NCBI GenBank assembly: GCA_021292105.1
Contig: CM037865.1
Span: 65,779,630 to 65,843,629 of the forward strand
Direction: 5' to 3'
Length of the DNA stretch: 64,000 nt
Origin: Anadara kagoshimensis
Taxonomy: Eukaryota > Mollusca > Bivalvia > Arcoida > Arcidae
Under the pieces are notes generated by a model. The model ran no database searches. It was not told the DNA's origin and saw nothing but the letters and a program-made list of their open reading frames with translations. Position 1 is the first letter of the stretch, and every line of letters begins with the position of its first letter. Both the position numbers and the translations under genes were made by a program. Positions 11,916 through 23,862 of this stretch are shown piece after piece.

Positions 11916-12720
11916 ACATCGATCTATATATGAATATATCATCATATCAAATTATTAATACGTGTTTTACTGGATGTAAAACGGTGTTGCTATTTTCTAT
12001 AATACAAGTATTTTTATCAAACATTGTATAAATTTTTCTACCGACAACCTTGCCATGCCCTTTGAAGATTTAAATCAACAACAAACGTGTTTCGTTGGCT
12101 AATGATAAACAATAAGATTGTCGCCACATATTATTTAACTATTTTGATTGACAAGGTGTCATTTACAGGTTGTAGTTTACCTTTAAATCTATCCATTGGA
12201 TTGTGAAGGTAAACGGCTAAATCATTCTTAACTATGTTCACAAATGTCATTTGGTAAGTATTTATTGAATAATTGAAACTTTTGCAGAATGAAATATTAT
12301 GAAAAAAAGTCTGTGTAAATATAACATTAACATAAATATAACACATTCAACGATTTGGGATATCCCCTGAGCTAAATTTATACTACTGGATGGGTTTACC
12401 CGTTAAGTTATTTTTATCACATACGCAATTGGATATGATCACACACGCTTTAACAAATCAAGATGGCGTAAGTACTTGTTAATGTTATTTACAATTTTAC
12501 ATGTTAAAGACAGGTGAACCAAAAGCAAACATACCGGTCCATGATTGGTATTTGGAGGGCGGGTATGTTTATATTGACGACAGAATAGGAATGTCACCGG
12601 ATATAATATTTCTTTCTCATTTGAATAGGTTAAATATCAAAACGGAAATTCACTTTTGTAGTTTTATTGTGCTTCATTTTATCAGTACCGATAAATAACA
12701 TTATTAGTTCCTATTCTTAA
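11916..12720. repeat. Duplicated non-coding block, partner at 63271-64000
   Basis: Aligns with the right end of the window. A 65-codon frame at 12501-12698 is not conserved in the partner (stops and frame changes), so it is unlikely to be a gene. A weaker third copy of parts of this sequence lies at 14220-14580. Confidence 0.6.
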
Positions 12721-12945
12721 ACACAAAGTTAGCCATTCGCCAATTGCAGATTTTAGTATTTTTATCTGAAACTAAATCACACCCACAATGTATAAAACAG
12801 TTATCAGATTACTGTAAAAGTAGAGTTTAAGTTCAATGTTTCTTTAATTCTCAATATTGATTTCCCACGTGTCGGTTGTAACTAGATAACCAGAATGTGA
12901 ACAGGTTTAAATGAAACGTGGCCACAAGTAGCACTGGGACTGTAC

Positions 12946-13156
12946 AATTGGCGTATCGCCGACCACGCCCACAATGTTTAGACACTGACCGCCATCACGG
13001 TACCAAAGCAGCGTCACGGCAATTAATGACGTACTAGAGTCAGTGACGTGATTAAATGGCACAATTCAGGACGAGTTTTTAATTCTTTTTGCCTGCAATT
13101 CAAGCATGTCGACCCTTTGTCGGAACATAATGGGTGTGGCCGGCGATCCGTCAATT
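12946..13156. mobile_element. Short inverted-repeat element (MITE-like)
   Basis: About 210 bp with imperfect terminal inverted repeats of roughly 30 bp: left ATCGCCGACCACGCCCACAA, right end reading inward on the minus strand ATCGCCGGCCACACCCATTA. G+C is well above that of its surroundings. No target duplication could be assigned with confidence. Confidence 0.55.
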
Positions 13157-13611
13157 AAGCTTTGTTCAAAAGCAAGCAATTTGCTATATAGATGAAGGCC
13201 ATGGGTTCAAATGTCAGGTTCCAGATACGACTGAACTTTTGTGTTTACATATAGATATTGTTGTTATTAACTCAACGATAATTTTGATATGTACATGTAA
13301 GTCATGATTTAAAAGGTTATGGTCAAAGGCGCCAGAGAATGCTGAAACTAGCTGATTATATGGGAAAACGTTTACATCCTCACTATATGTAACTATATAC
13401 ATTAGAGTTTCAGTTTTTATGTTTTCAGCTAGCCATTATTTATCAGTTGACCATACCAGGACCATTTGAGTACTTGTAATTTTTAATATTGTTATATTAG
13501 TTCTTTCCAGTATCGCTGCTGATCAAAATATGAGTGTTTATATACATACATTTGATATCTATTTATAGATATACATAAAATTTCTATTTATAGATATGGC
13601 AATATTTGCAT

Positions 13612-13870
13612 GCTTATAAATAACTTGCTGTCGAGGGATATTGCAAGCCAAGACTTATTGAGGCCCTCAAAAATTGTTTAGATGTGTCATCTCAATATTG
13701 ATGATAAGTATGATGTGTGTTGCATCCAAAAAACTACATTGGATATATCCTCAATTTTGATTACACACTTGGCGAAAGAAGGTAACTAACAGGAAGTGCT
13801 TTCTCTTCCGGAACACCCGGTCTTACTTCTCTGGTGGAATCCACATGTTTAATTATACTCCCTGTCTGTC
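13612..13870 (+). mobile_element. PLE 3' end relic
   Basis: CTGTCGAGGGATATTGCAAG matches the RT thumb region, followed by a decayed RT end and the PLE 3' UTR (TGCTTTCTCTTCCGGAACAC). Strongly degraded. Confidence 0.55.
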
Positions 13871-14060
13871 CATCTGATTGTCCGTCCCAATATCGTGTCC
13901 GCTCCATATCCTCCATGTCTATGGATGAATTTGGCACAAATGTAAACCAACATGAGACGATGTGTAGTATACTTAATTTATGTGCATGAGTCAGAGGTCA
14001 AGGTCAGGAAGTCAATGTTGGGTTGGGGGTATTTTGTCGGTCTTCCTCTGCTTTAAGACT
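13871..14060. repeat. Dispersed repeat with AGGTCAAGGTCA-type motif
   Basis: Contains TGTCCGTCCCAATATCGTGT and later AGAGGTCAAGGTCAGG. I recall sequences of this type as common interspersed repeats in molluscs; that is memory, not a search. A related motif appears at 21285-21300 and 21405-21420. Confidence 0.35.
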
Positions 14061-16296
14061 GTGATCTTTTTTGTATGGAATAATATGTTTGTTATATACA
14101 TAACTTATGTTTTTCATGATGTAGTTATGTAGTATGATATCGCTGTTTTATATAGCACGATTTTATTATTATTATTTGCAGAAAACTGTTGATCAGACCT
14201 TAGGATATTTGAATCGGCACTTCTTAAGAATAAGATTATCACCAGATATCATTTAATTATTATCCAGAGATCTGATTGACCTTTAAAGCCTACCTGTTGA
14301 GTTGTAAAATGTAAAGTGATTTGGTGATAGAAATAAACTGCAAATATATCGATCTATTCACAAACTTGAATTTGGTAAGTTTTTATTTAATCTTTCTTGT
14401 ATAAAAACTTCACTGAATTATACTTATGTAAAAGATATATGTCGTAGATTTTGAAATCCCTGAGCTAAAATTAGACTGTTTGCTATAATTACCTGTCAAG
14501 CTACTGGTATATTTATAACCTATTAAATAGTATAAAGGACACACATGGGTACGCTTTAACAAAATTAGATGTAGTGAGTACCTATTGTTTCTTTTTATTA
14601 ATATATAATTAACAACTTTAAGACAGGCGCTATATGTCTGCTTTTGTTACAAGTAGTTCATGAAACGACAAGAAGAGGAACAACTTTGCACGGAATTCAA
14701 AACGATACATGATTAAATTTAGTTCAATTCAGTGTAATAGATTCGAGGTGCCATTAATCAGTGCATTCATTCCTCTATTATAAATCAGTAACGTTTATTA
14801 AAACTGAAATTTGTGGGTGCGAGTTGTGGTTAAGTTTTAAATAAATGTGGGGAGTGTAATACACTGTAAACTATTGAGTATGGAGGACCGTAAGAGGATT
14901 TCGATCACTTAGCGGATTTTGGAATAATTGTTTAGCTTCCTAAATAATACTGAATCAAATGTACATCAGCGTGGTTAATACTAATTAATATGGATGCTTT
15001 AATACTGACAAAAGCTCAATCAAAGAATTACACAGCATGTTTTATCTAAATCCCTACCGGTCCCCATTTCTATGTAAACAAAAATGGCGGAAAGGTGAAT
15101 CCGATCACGTGATGTAGTGACGTATTACACAAGAAAGTAAAAGTGTTTAAGGCTCAAAACGGGCCAGTGTTAACATAAAACATGAACATTATATCTTACC
15201 TCATCTAAATCCTAAGTTGATTAATATTCCAGCAACCATGTACCCGTTTGTGTGTCATCCATCGATTTCATAACAATTAGAAACCTTATATTGACATATG
15301 TCTATATATATTATATAAATATATATACTGATGCAGCATCGATAGTTTTAACTGTAAAAATCTGTTGAGAATGTGTTATGAAGCATGGAGCAGGTAGCGG
15401 TTATCACTTTATGGTGTTGAATGTGCATTTATAGAACCAAGTGTTGTATAATCTTGTTCCCGACATATAACAATTATGCTATAACACGTGGTGCCACTTT
15501 ACAGCCTCGGTTTTCTTGAAACAGACTATAACTGGTGACGTCACATAAACTGATATTTGTCAAAACGATCAGAGAGTAAACAGACGACACCAGATTGCAT
15601 GAAACTGATTAGATCAAAATAAATTGGACATATGGTACATGAAAAACGGGAATAACAAAAATGGCGGCTTTTATCAACGCGGACAGAATGTGAGTTATCC
15701 TACCTTCCCAGAAAGGATTTTTGACTATTTGTTTACACTGTTAGAAAAAACGTGCTTCCGTCGTTATAAATAGATCATTTGGCCTAAAAAATTCGGCCGC
15801 CCATGCTCACCATTCGGAATTTACATAAGTGATCGGAAACACCTGGTGATCGAAAACGCCTTACGAGCCCATATGTAAGAAGGAAGGCACTTAGTACATT
15901 TTAATATACTGATATATAAGAATAATTGAAGACAATATTAGGTATATCTTTACCCTTGGAATCCTTGTTGAAATTCAGTGTTATTATTTAGAACAAGGAA
16001 CAAAATATCGTGTTATGTTTAGTTTAAGTGTTGAAAAATTAAATTACAAGGAATAACCTGTGTTTTAACAAGTTTAGAGAATCAAAACATGAAAACGATC
16101 TGTACATATTTCATAACACGCTACGCGCTAATTAAACCAGTAAAAACACAAATTATTCCTTAATTAATTTTAACATTTTAGTTTTCTTAATACTGAGTGA
16201 TGGGGTTTACGAATTATAACTTTTTTTGTTAACATGTAAAGTTGTATAATATACACATTAAATTACAAATGGTTTAACTTTATTTTTATTTTTCAG
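14061..16296. other. Upstream region of the immunoglobulin-like gene, mostly anonymous
   Basis: No reading frame with homology. Two AAAATGGCGG-type motifs occur (15082 and 15658), which could be promoter-related because the signal-peptide exon follows, but no TATA box or start site can be placed. Weak inverted similarity between 14895-14935 and 15815-15880 was noted. Confidence 0.35.
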
Positions 16297-16376
16297 AAAC
16301 AAACGAAACAAAATGTTAAGATACAGTATGGTACTAGTATTTTGCTGCATAGCAATTGGTTTGGTTTCTCAAATAG
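16297..16376 (+). CDS. Immunoglobulin-like gene, signal-peptide exon (coding from 16313)
   Basis: A polypyrimidine tract and TTTTTCAG at 16296 precede this exon, so the 5' UTR is probably split. The ATG at 16313 begins 21 codons (MLRYSMVLVFCCIAI and onward): a basic start, a hydrophobic core with two Cys, and a small-residue end, as expected for a secretory signal peptide. The exon ends in ATAG with donor GTAAGG at 16377, that is phase 1, matching the phase-1 acceptor of the immunoglobulin exon at 22059. Joining gives Gln-Ile-Glu-Val at the junction. The 5.7-kb intron contains PLE and foldback repeats. Confidence 0.6.
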
Positions 16377-17745
16377 GTAAGGATTAAAGCAATGTCTATA
16401 ATTTGTTTCTTTTCTTTCACTTTTTATCTTATGAATTGATATTTTAGACAAATAAGATTATGTTTAAACTGCAGTATGAACCAAATTTTAGTTTTATACT
16501 GAAACAGGCTTGATTTGTTTCCGTATTATTTTATTTGAATAATTTGAACTGACACATGTTATTCGGAGACCAGACAAAGATTTATTTTAAGTTTTCACGG
16601 AGAAGTTAGACAATTTTGATAGATATTGATTGGCTGTTGTAATTATAAAGTTGTAAAGTACGGACAAGTTAACAGAACACTTATTACAACTAGTAAATTT
16701 CCCATAGCTTGGTTTGGATAGTGTAACGGATAACCTTATATTATAAATCAGAATTTTACCAAAAATTATATTCCCAATAAGAAGAGAGTTATTGAGTCTT
16801 TCCGTTACAATAAGAACCTAGTCTTTCTTACTTTCATTGCATCCCTATATTTTACCAAAAAAAATTCATAAAATAAAGGAGGTATAGCCGGTTACACTAA
16901 ATGTTGTACTAAATCATTATCAGTAATTTTAACACAAATTTTGACAGGTGTCGAATATGATTTTCAGTTTAATTCAGATAAAGAATATTTTACAATTAAA
17001 ACTGGTATAATATGTAATTACATGATACATCAACCAAAAGTGAATTCTAAAAGAATTACTTGAACAATTTGTTTCCAATACTTTACCCCGCATAAGCAAT
17101 TTTGATTTACATTAGAATTAATTAAGTTAAATATGTGCTTTTAAGGAAAGTATGATCACTTTATCAATATATGGTCTCTATTATTAAGTAATGTAGCATA
17201 GTAAACAGTGTTAACTAATCATCAATTTTATCTTTTTTGTCAACCATAACCAGCCATTTACAATAAACGCTACTTCTTATTTCTACCTATCAATATTCTC
17301 CATTATGGATTAGATCTTAATTATATGCCCACCCATTAAATAAAAATTGTTAATTATACCAACATTTAACCTGTATAATGTTATATTTCATTCTTAGAAA
17401 ATGTAGTTATTAATATATATTATTTTACTTAATATGCATGTACTTAAATAACTTATTAACATTATTTACCTCTGTACACAAAGTGATAACTTCCTATAAA
17501 AGACACTCAAACAAATAATTTAATAGACAGGTGCCTTTATTTGTATATAAAATTTCTTAAGTCTTCAGCCCTTATCCGGTATAAATAGGTGTCCTTTATA
17601 GGCATGTTTCAAGGTATACAATACCATAATTTGCATATAATTATTAGGAGCTTATAAAAATTGATTTTACATCATTATCTCCATTCTAAACTGACGTCTG
17701 AAAAAATCGTGCACTTCTCATTACTTTACTTAAAGGGTAAATCAA
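16377..17745. other. Intron, A+T-rich
   Basis: No feature except a 25-bp relic of the retrozyme 3' border at 16998-17022 (AATTAAAACTGGTATAATAT). Confidence 0.45.
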
Positions 17746-18857
17746 AAACAAACATACTAATCCATGCTCGAATAACAATCCAGAAGCAAAGTAAAAACTT
17801 TGGAACTGACAAGTTAGGTTAGACACGTGAACTTCCACCAGGGAAGTGAGGTCGGGTGCTCCGGAAGGGTAAGCACCTCCTGTTTAGCTAGCTACACCGG
17901 CCACGTGTGTAATCAAAATTGTTTGAAAGAAACATGGAACTATGAGACGTCAAATATATCCAGGGCAATCCTGGACACAGAAACATCAAACTTATCAATA
18001 ATAGTATGATGGCGGCCTTAAAACCTTTTGAGGGCCTTGATAAGCCTTGGCTTTCAATGTCCCTGAGTCAACAATTCATTTGCAAGCAGCCTACTTCGTT
18101 GTTGTACAAAGTCTCCGTAGTGGGAATTAGCTTTACCATAGCGTATTAATTGGGAAACGAAAACACCATAAGCAGGAAAAGCAGGTATATTGCTGCATAG
18201 AATAGGAAAGTTGACAATAAAAAATTGAAGTCATCACGTTTGTCATAAAGTTTCAAATGTAGCCTTTCGTGTGCGTCATAAATCAGTTATATGTCTAAAT
18301 ATGAAGTAGAACTTGAGGAATCGGCCGTGTCTTTTATTTCAAGCTCACTGGGACAGATTGCATTCACATAGTCTCAAAATTTAGGATTGTTAAGAGACAG
18401 AGCATCATCTATATATCTGTATGTTGAGTTGAATGATTTGGCGACTTGTCTTCTCTCAAGATTTAACAAGGTTCTGTATAAATTCTGCTTCATAAGAATA
18501 AAGATACAAATCAGCAAGCAATGATGCACAGTTTGTACCCATCGGTATACCGATTGTTTGCTGAAGAACTTTATTACCAAACGCAACAAATATGTATCTA
18601 TCAAAAACTCCTACATTTTGTTGATGGTATCTTCAGTATATTTTTGTTTGGAATCCGTGTGATTCTTGACAAAATAACCAGAATCCCTGTTCAGCACCAG
18701 ATATTTGTATAAAAAAAATAATAGAATCTTTCACATCTTGTGGTAAAAGATAGGGGAATCTCAATCCAAGTTCTAATATATTTGGTCCAGAATGAGGCTT
18801 GCCGAGATCAGGAGCAAATATATAAGAACGAGGGTTGAGTTTTTTTTTATCTGGCAC
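17746..18857 (-). mobile_element. Longest PLE copy in the window, RT to 3' end
   Basis: Runs on the minus strand from about 18857. It has an upstream RT segment (GLRFPYLLPQDVKDSI), a frame change, FVKNHTDSKQKY, the region before motif B, motif B (GIPMGTNCASLLADL), motif C (RYIDDALSLNNPKF), DDFNF, the thumb, and the full 3' UTR ending in the family terminus ATGTTTGTTTTTGAT (on the minus strand). At least four frameshifts or stops. The 5' half of RT and any endonuclease are missing. It lies in intron 1 of the immunoglobulin-like gene, in antisense orientation. Confidence 0.85.
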
Positions 18858-19444
18858 TACAAGTAGTGATTGATTCTATTTCTTGCATCAGAAAGTACAT
18901 GTTTTAAATTTAAAATCAATTTAACTTATCGATACACCGCTGATTTTGTTGATAAAATTTTGCAGGAGAAAAACAGCGTGTAGGCTATCTTGCACAGGGG
19001 GAACAAGATGGAGATTTCTTGCACTCCTATTTGTATGGGTTTTTCTATCTGGGGTGCAAGAAATAAGTTTATAGTGTTGAAAAAGGAATTCTGACTATTT
19101 TGCCAAACACCTATAACTAAGAATAAAATACATTGATAGTTGTTTTAAATATCAACAACAACATGTTAGAGTTTATAAATTACAATTTCCAAACTAAAAC
19201 ATTGGCACAAACTATGTGTCATTGCTGTTTAAATTGTTTTTAATTAAGAAGAATGTATACGTAACCTGGTTAAATCTGAAAGATGGCTGTCGCTAATCAT
19301 TGAATTCTACATACAGTTATATCGCTGAAGTTCTCAAATCGCCACTATGGTGGTTGCCATCTATACCAAAGAGCTTGAAATAAAAGATAAGAAGGATCTT
19401 TAATGTCTTCTTCATATTTTGACATGGGACGGTGGTACATTTGA
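18858..19444. other. Intron sequence, nothing recognised
   Basis: A TTTTGCAG near 18964 could be read as a phase-1 acceptor, but the frame behind it ends after about 35 codons without recognisable features and is treated as intron. Confidence 0.4.
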
Positions 19445-20270
19445 AGTTTTATCTAACATTTGACTAGTTTTTCTACATGATCTGGCGAAATACAAATTTT
19501 ATCGAACACGTATGATACATACACATTATATACACAGTGTGTATGTATAACCCTCGGTATCAGGTCGAGTCCTTTTTCAAGCGCGACTCGTAGTGATACA
19601 GTTGCGAAAAAAGGACGAGACCTGATACGGAAGGTTGTACATACACACATGTATATGATATTTTTATCTAACATTTCCAATTAGGTTATTTAAAATAATA
19701 AAAAAAACAATACTTTATGTGAAAAAATACTTTTTACCACAGAAAAACACTGAACTATGTTATGACATCTGTTCTGTAGTAATGACGTCATGATTTACAT
19801 TTACAAATCAAAGATTTCCCACTGACGTCATAATTAAAAGTGCACGTGTACGTTACCGCCAATGTTGTATCTCCACACACTGTGGTGATACAAGATTCTG
19901 TATCATGCGTGTTCGATAAAACTTGTATTTCGTCAAATCGAACAGAAAAACTAGTCTAATGTTAGATAAAGAATGTTGATCACCACACTGCGGTGATTCA
20001 AAATTCGCGGCGTGCACTTTTAGTCGAATTTCTCATTGTGACGTCATTATGGAATCTGATTTGTCACATGTAAATAATGACGTCATTACCACAGAACTTA
20101 TGTCACAACAGTATTTTCTGTAGTATAATATTTTTTTCACATAAAGTGTTTATTAGTTTAAATAACCTAACTGGAATTGTTAGATAAAAATATCATATAC
20201 ACATTGTGTATGTACAAGCCATCGTATCAGGTCCCGTTTTTTTTCGTAGTCGTATTACTACTCGTCGAGC
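19445..20270. mobile_element. Nested foldback (inverted repeat) structure
   Basis: Several interleaved inverted repeats. TTTATCTAACATTTGACTAG at about 19449 faces its complement at about 19968, giving an element of roughly 525 bp with arms near 80 bp. A second pair of arms, about 19633-19860 and 19995-20215, faces each other with TTTATCTAACATTTCCAATT at its outer part and AATGACGTCAT blocks inside. A GTATCAGGTC motif occurs three times in alternating orientation (19560, 19625, 20225). This looks like MITE-type elements inserted into each other. No coding capacity. Confidence 0.6.
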
Positions 20271-20319
20271 AAGCGTCACATAATTTCATTTGATTTCACA
20301 AGTACCGGGTATTCATGCG

Positions 20320-20825
20320 TAGCTAACTTAAGAGGACGTCTTAGAGCATCCGGTTTCATTTCCCTAGAATTCCATTTGCTTAACTACATATTCCATTTTA
20401 CAAAGATTTTAGGATTGTGATTTAACCATGGACCAGTATGTTTGGTTTTCGTTTTTAGCAAGTACATCCATGGCTAGTAACAGGCAAACATTATAAAAAA
20501 CAAACAACCCAGTTCATGTCCAAATAAAGTAGTTACTTTGCTAACGTAATTATAACGTAAACTTGTATACAGAACTAACAATTTCCCGTAGGTGTAATGG
20601 GAAAACCCTCTACCATAGCATGCAAATTGTGAAAGAAGATTTATTACTGAATATAGACTAGGAGTGTTGTCAATAGAAAACTTATCACGTGTGTCATATA
20701 AATATCCTTTTAATAGTGTCATAATTGAGGTCCAAATGCGAAGTGGAGGTTAAGGATTAAGTCTTTTATTTCAAGCTCACCAGGATGGTTAGCATTCACA
20801 TGTTCTCTAAATTTAGAATTATAGC
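20320..20825. mobile_element. Two degraded PLE pieces in opposite orientation
   Basis: 20320-20460 resembles the PLE 3' UTR on the plus strand (to CCAGTATGTTTGG). 20470-20825 is the PLE RT region after motif C on the minus strand (TCACGTGTGTCATATAAATA and CTTTTATTTCAAGCTCACCA are diagnostic on the plus strand). Both are heavily mutated. Confidence 0.5.
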
Positions 20826-21450
20826 AACTATCTTCGTCGTCCGTCGTGTGTAAACTTTTCACATTTCAATCAACTCCTCCAAAACTACTGGCCCAAATTG
20901 GAAAATATTTAGCAGTAATGATGCCAACGTAAAGAGCTTTTATATTTGCACAAATGAAGGAATTATTTCCTCTTGGAGTCCCATAAAGGGGGAATTTGAA
21001 AGTCTTTAAAAATAATCGCCTGTGAACATTCTGAACATACAAGAGATATAGCTTAGATAGTTCATGTTAAATATCCTAAGGGCATCTAGTTTCAGATTTA
21101 CACAAATCGTAGGGGCCAAAATGGGGAAATAGCAAGGTACATAAGGGGGTTGCTAAACTAACGCATTTCTTAATATATCTGGAAAACTATAAACTTTTGT
21201 ATAGGCATATACAGTATATTAGAATATTGTAGGTATTGGCATAATGATCCTTTTGATATATAAATAAAGGTCATGGGCTCAGAGGTCAAGGTAACAGATT
21301 TTATCGAATACTGACATGGTTGATCAATTATATTTTTGTGTAGGCATGTATATTAGAATATTGTAGGTATTAACTTAAAGATAATTTTTATATATGAATA
21401 GGTTTAAAGGTCGAGGTCACGGCGGATGCAAACAAATACGGTAAATACCT
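20826..21450. repeat. Dispersed non-coding repeat
   Basis: Begins with CGTCGTCCGTCGTGTGTAAA. I recall such openings, and the text that follows, from interspersed repeats in bivalves. Motifs related to 13980-14010 recur at 21285 and 21405. No coding sequence. Confidence 0.35.
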
Positions 21451-21689
21451 AGCTTTTTTAATTTTTACTTTTGTTTTTACTATTTTAGCTGTTTATAAAT
21501 ATACTACAGCTAGACCTTACATTTTGTTTTAGAAGAAGTATACGTAGAAGAAGTTATAATTAATTATATTTATAATTCAATTAAAAAAAACTGGCATATT
21601 GTCCCTAACTGCTAAAAATTTAGACATTCTCTTAAATGCATGTTATTGACCTTTGAACCACTGCACGAGATATGTCAGGTGATTGTCCA

Positions 21690-21800
21690 AACAATTCTAA
21701 CATTTTGTTGATGTTATCTTCAGTATATGTTTATTTGTAGTCCATGTGGAGCTTTAAAAATAACCAGAAACCCTGTTCAGTACTACATATTGTCAAATAA
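21690..21800 (-). mobile_element. Short PLE RT fragment
   Basis: Matches 18605-18715 (AACATTTTGTTGATGTTATC, ACCAGAAACCCTGTTCAGTA), the RT part just before motif B. Decayed. Confidence 0.5.
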
Positions 21801-22058
21801 CAGTTGCGTTTAGTACACGAAGTGTTTAAACAACCATATAATTCGCATGTCCCCAATTCCTTTTCCCGTACAAAAACACTTTCGTCCTTTTACATTTTGC
21901 ATCAATATCACTTATTCTAAATTGATAGAATATCTGAAACAAACCATTTACTTTTTTTCTTACAAAACAGTAAGCTAGATATAAATATGTAGTTGAATTA
22001 GTGAATTCACATTAGATGTATTCTTACTATACTATTTTCATTGTTTTGATTCTGACAG

Positions 22059-22328
22059 AGGTGAAAGTTGAAAGAATAAGTTATAACAGTTTCCGTTGTA
22101 TTATTAACGGACCTGATACTACAAGTCGTATCGCCATTCATCACCCACCAGGAAAAAGTTTTGGATCTTGCAAAACGACAGAATCTCCACCTTGCCACCC
22201 TGAAAAGAATTTAAGTATTGATCCTGAGTCAACTAATACCAGGGTGATAGTAAACGTTTCGAAATTAACGTCATTCGGTGTGTATCAGTGTCAGTACAAA
22301 GGAATACCGAAAAATATTACGATTACAG
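22059..22328 (+). CDS. Immunoglobulin-like domain exon
   Basis: A 270-bp exon (90 codons), preceded by TTCTGACAG at 22058 and followed by donor GTAAAT at 22329. Both borders are phase 1, the rule for shuffled immunoglobulin domains. It reads EVKVERISYNSFRC, then a middle part with two extra Cys (GSCKTTESPPC), and ends SFGVYQCQYKG and NITIT. The FRC and YQC cysteines would form the intrachain B-F disulfide; YQC replaces the usual DxGxYxC with SFGVYQC, so the Asp is missing. The two middle cysteines may form a second disulfide. Probably secreted or cell-surface; no ligand can be named. The signal exon at 16313 joins in phase. Confidence 0.7.
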
Positions 22329-22540
22329 GTAAATGTTATTTATCTTTACTTATTTTTGGAAACATTCAACACGCTTGAATATGAATAACATATTTAAGAG
22401 TAAATTGCAAATAAGATGAGTCTAGATAGTTGTAACAGACATCGACCGTGGTAAAGCTGCGATATGATACTGTCAAAAGTAGTGCATATAAATCTCTTAA
22501 GGCTGTTGCTTGGTTCCTGCTCATTTTAATTTGTTCATAG

Positions 22541-22564
22541 ATATTACTGTGCAATATTGTCCAG
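22541..22564 (+). CDS. Probable 24-bp microexon of the immunoglobulin-like gene
   Basis: TTTAATTTGTTCATAG precedes and GTGAGC follows. Reading in phase 1 from the previous exon gives Asp-Ile-Thr-Val-Gln-Tyr-Cys-Pro with phase 1 out. The VQY-x-P string is the usual linker after an adhesion-type immunoglobulin domain, which supports it. In the duplicated copy near 26880 the same position is mutated and both splice signals are lost. RNA data would settle it. Confidence 0.45.
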
Positions 22565-22744
22565 GTGAGCAGTTATTCAAAATTTAACCTAAATCCTTTT
22601 TAATTTTTGCCCTATTTTATTGGCGGCAAAAATTACTTGAAACGCACAATGTATTTCCTATACCAAGACAAGATTTGGATGTAAACATCGCCATGTGCTT
22701 TAGCATGGCCGATGCAACCCTCACATTTTTAAAAAGAAATTAAT

Positions 22745-23680
22745 CCAACAAAACCTGATTTTTTAAGGACAAAAAACAAAGGAAATGTTAAGAAATCGGA
22801 AAAATATGTAGTGCAATGTTCGTTGACCAAGCGAACCTTTGCAAATGAATGTACGTAATATAAATAAGGAGGAAAAAATATATATTTGTGGATCACAAGT
22901 TGAAGACCATCTAATAATTTATATTTTTGCTGTCAAAAGTCGGAGATGTTACAATAAGTAATTTTAAGTATTTAGAATCCTCCGAGAGAAATAATAGGCG
23001 CTGCTTCAAATCTAGGGGGCATGCTCTCCTAGCAAAACTGGCGTTAAATGGTGCATTCTGACGACAACTGAACCTATTAATTGTTGGTACATGCTATTAG
23101 TAAATATTTAAAAAAAAATTGAACTTAAATACAAATACCATTCCATGTTCATAAACATTGGCAAAAAGACAAAGCAAAATTTTGCCGAAATCGAACTTTG
23201 CATACAGTAGAACAAATAAAACAACTTACGCAAGTTTTACTTGAAATGTTCAATTAGCCAATCGTCAAAATTATACAGCAATTTATCTATTGTGAGAAAC
23301 GTGCACCCTGTAGTGGTACCTTTAACAAAATTCTGAGCTAATAAAATGGAAAACAGGAAATGGTCTGAAAAATGTAAATTTAGTCAGCTACAAGAAATTT
23401 TTCAATGTAACACAAAAACTCCTTTTACAAAAATGAATAGTTAAAACGAATCACAGATAAAAGCCGTTTGAATAATCAAGTCTACTAATAAGGACAAAAC
23501 AAAATTTTATATTTGTTTACAATAAATCATTTCTCATTCTTTTTATTTTGCCTTCATGGTTTTTAAAAAAATACAATCATACAATCTGATTTTACCGAGG
23601 TAGTTGCCTCGGTCGCCCCATAGTAAGCTACGGTCATTTTTTATTACTTCTGGCACGACAGGTGTTTCAATCGGATTCGA
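22745..23680. other. Intron-like sequence, nothing recognised
   Basis: A+T-rich, no frame with homology, no RNA gene. Confidence 0.4.
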
Positions 23681-23689
23681 CCTATTTCA

Positions 23690-23862
23690 TTTCCGTTAGT
23701 ATACCATTGTGGTAACTCGGTAAGTAGAGTGCTCGTTCCGTATTTGGGAGGTCATGGGTTCGAATCCCGACCGGTCTGACTAAGATTAAAAAAAAGGTAA
23801 AAAAAACATGCCAAGCACTTAGCATTAAGAAATGAAAGTTGCGTAGTCCTTTGGAAGAAACC
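23690..23862 (+). mobile_element. SINE, 5' half (split)
   Basis: tRNA-derived head with A-box-like TAACTCGGTAAGTAGAG and a perfect B box (GGTTCGAATCC). It is followed by ACATGCCAAGCACTTAGCAT, which I recall from the body of widespread molluscan SINEs. It is cut at 23862 by the TTAA-flanked element and continues at 25840. Confidence 0.75.

Noticed and set aside
12501..12698. 65-codon frame (KANIPVHDWYLEGG) as a gene
   Set aside because: The paralogous sequence at the right window edge has frame changes and a stop, and it lies in a non-coding duplicated block.
14888..15890. A 1-kb element with ends resembling CGTAAG and TTTCGATCAC
   Set aside because: The two arms match only in short patches, and no target duplication or second copy was seen.
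18965..19075. Exon behind TTTTGCAG, in phase with the signal exon at 16376
   Set aside because: The frame closes after about 35 codons without motifs, and it lies beside PLE sequence. Exon 22059 is a far better partner.
23700..23780. A functional tRNA gene
   Set aside because: The A and B boxes are good but the acceptor, anticodon and T stems do not pair, and a SINE body follows.
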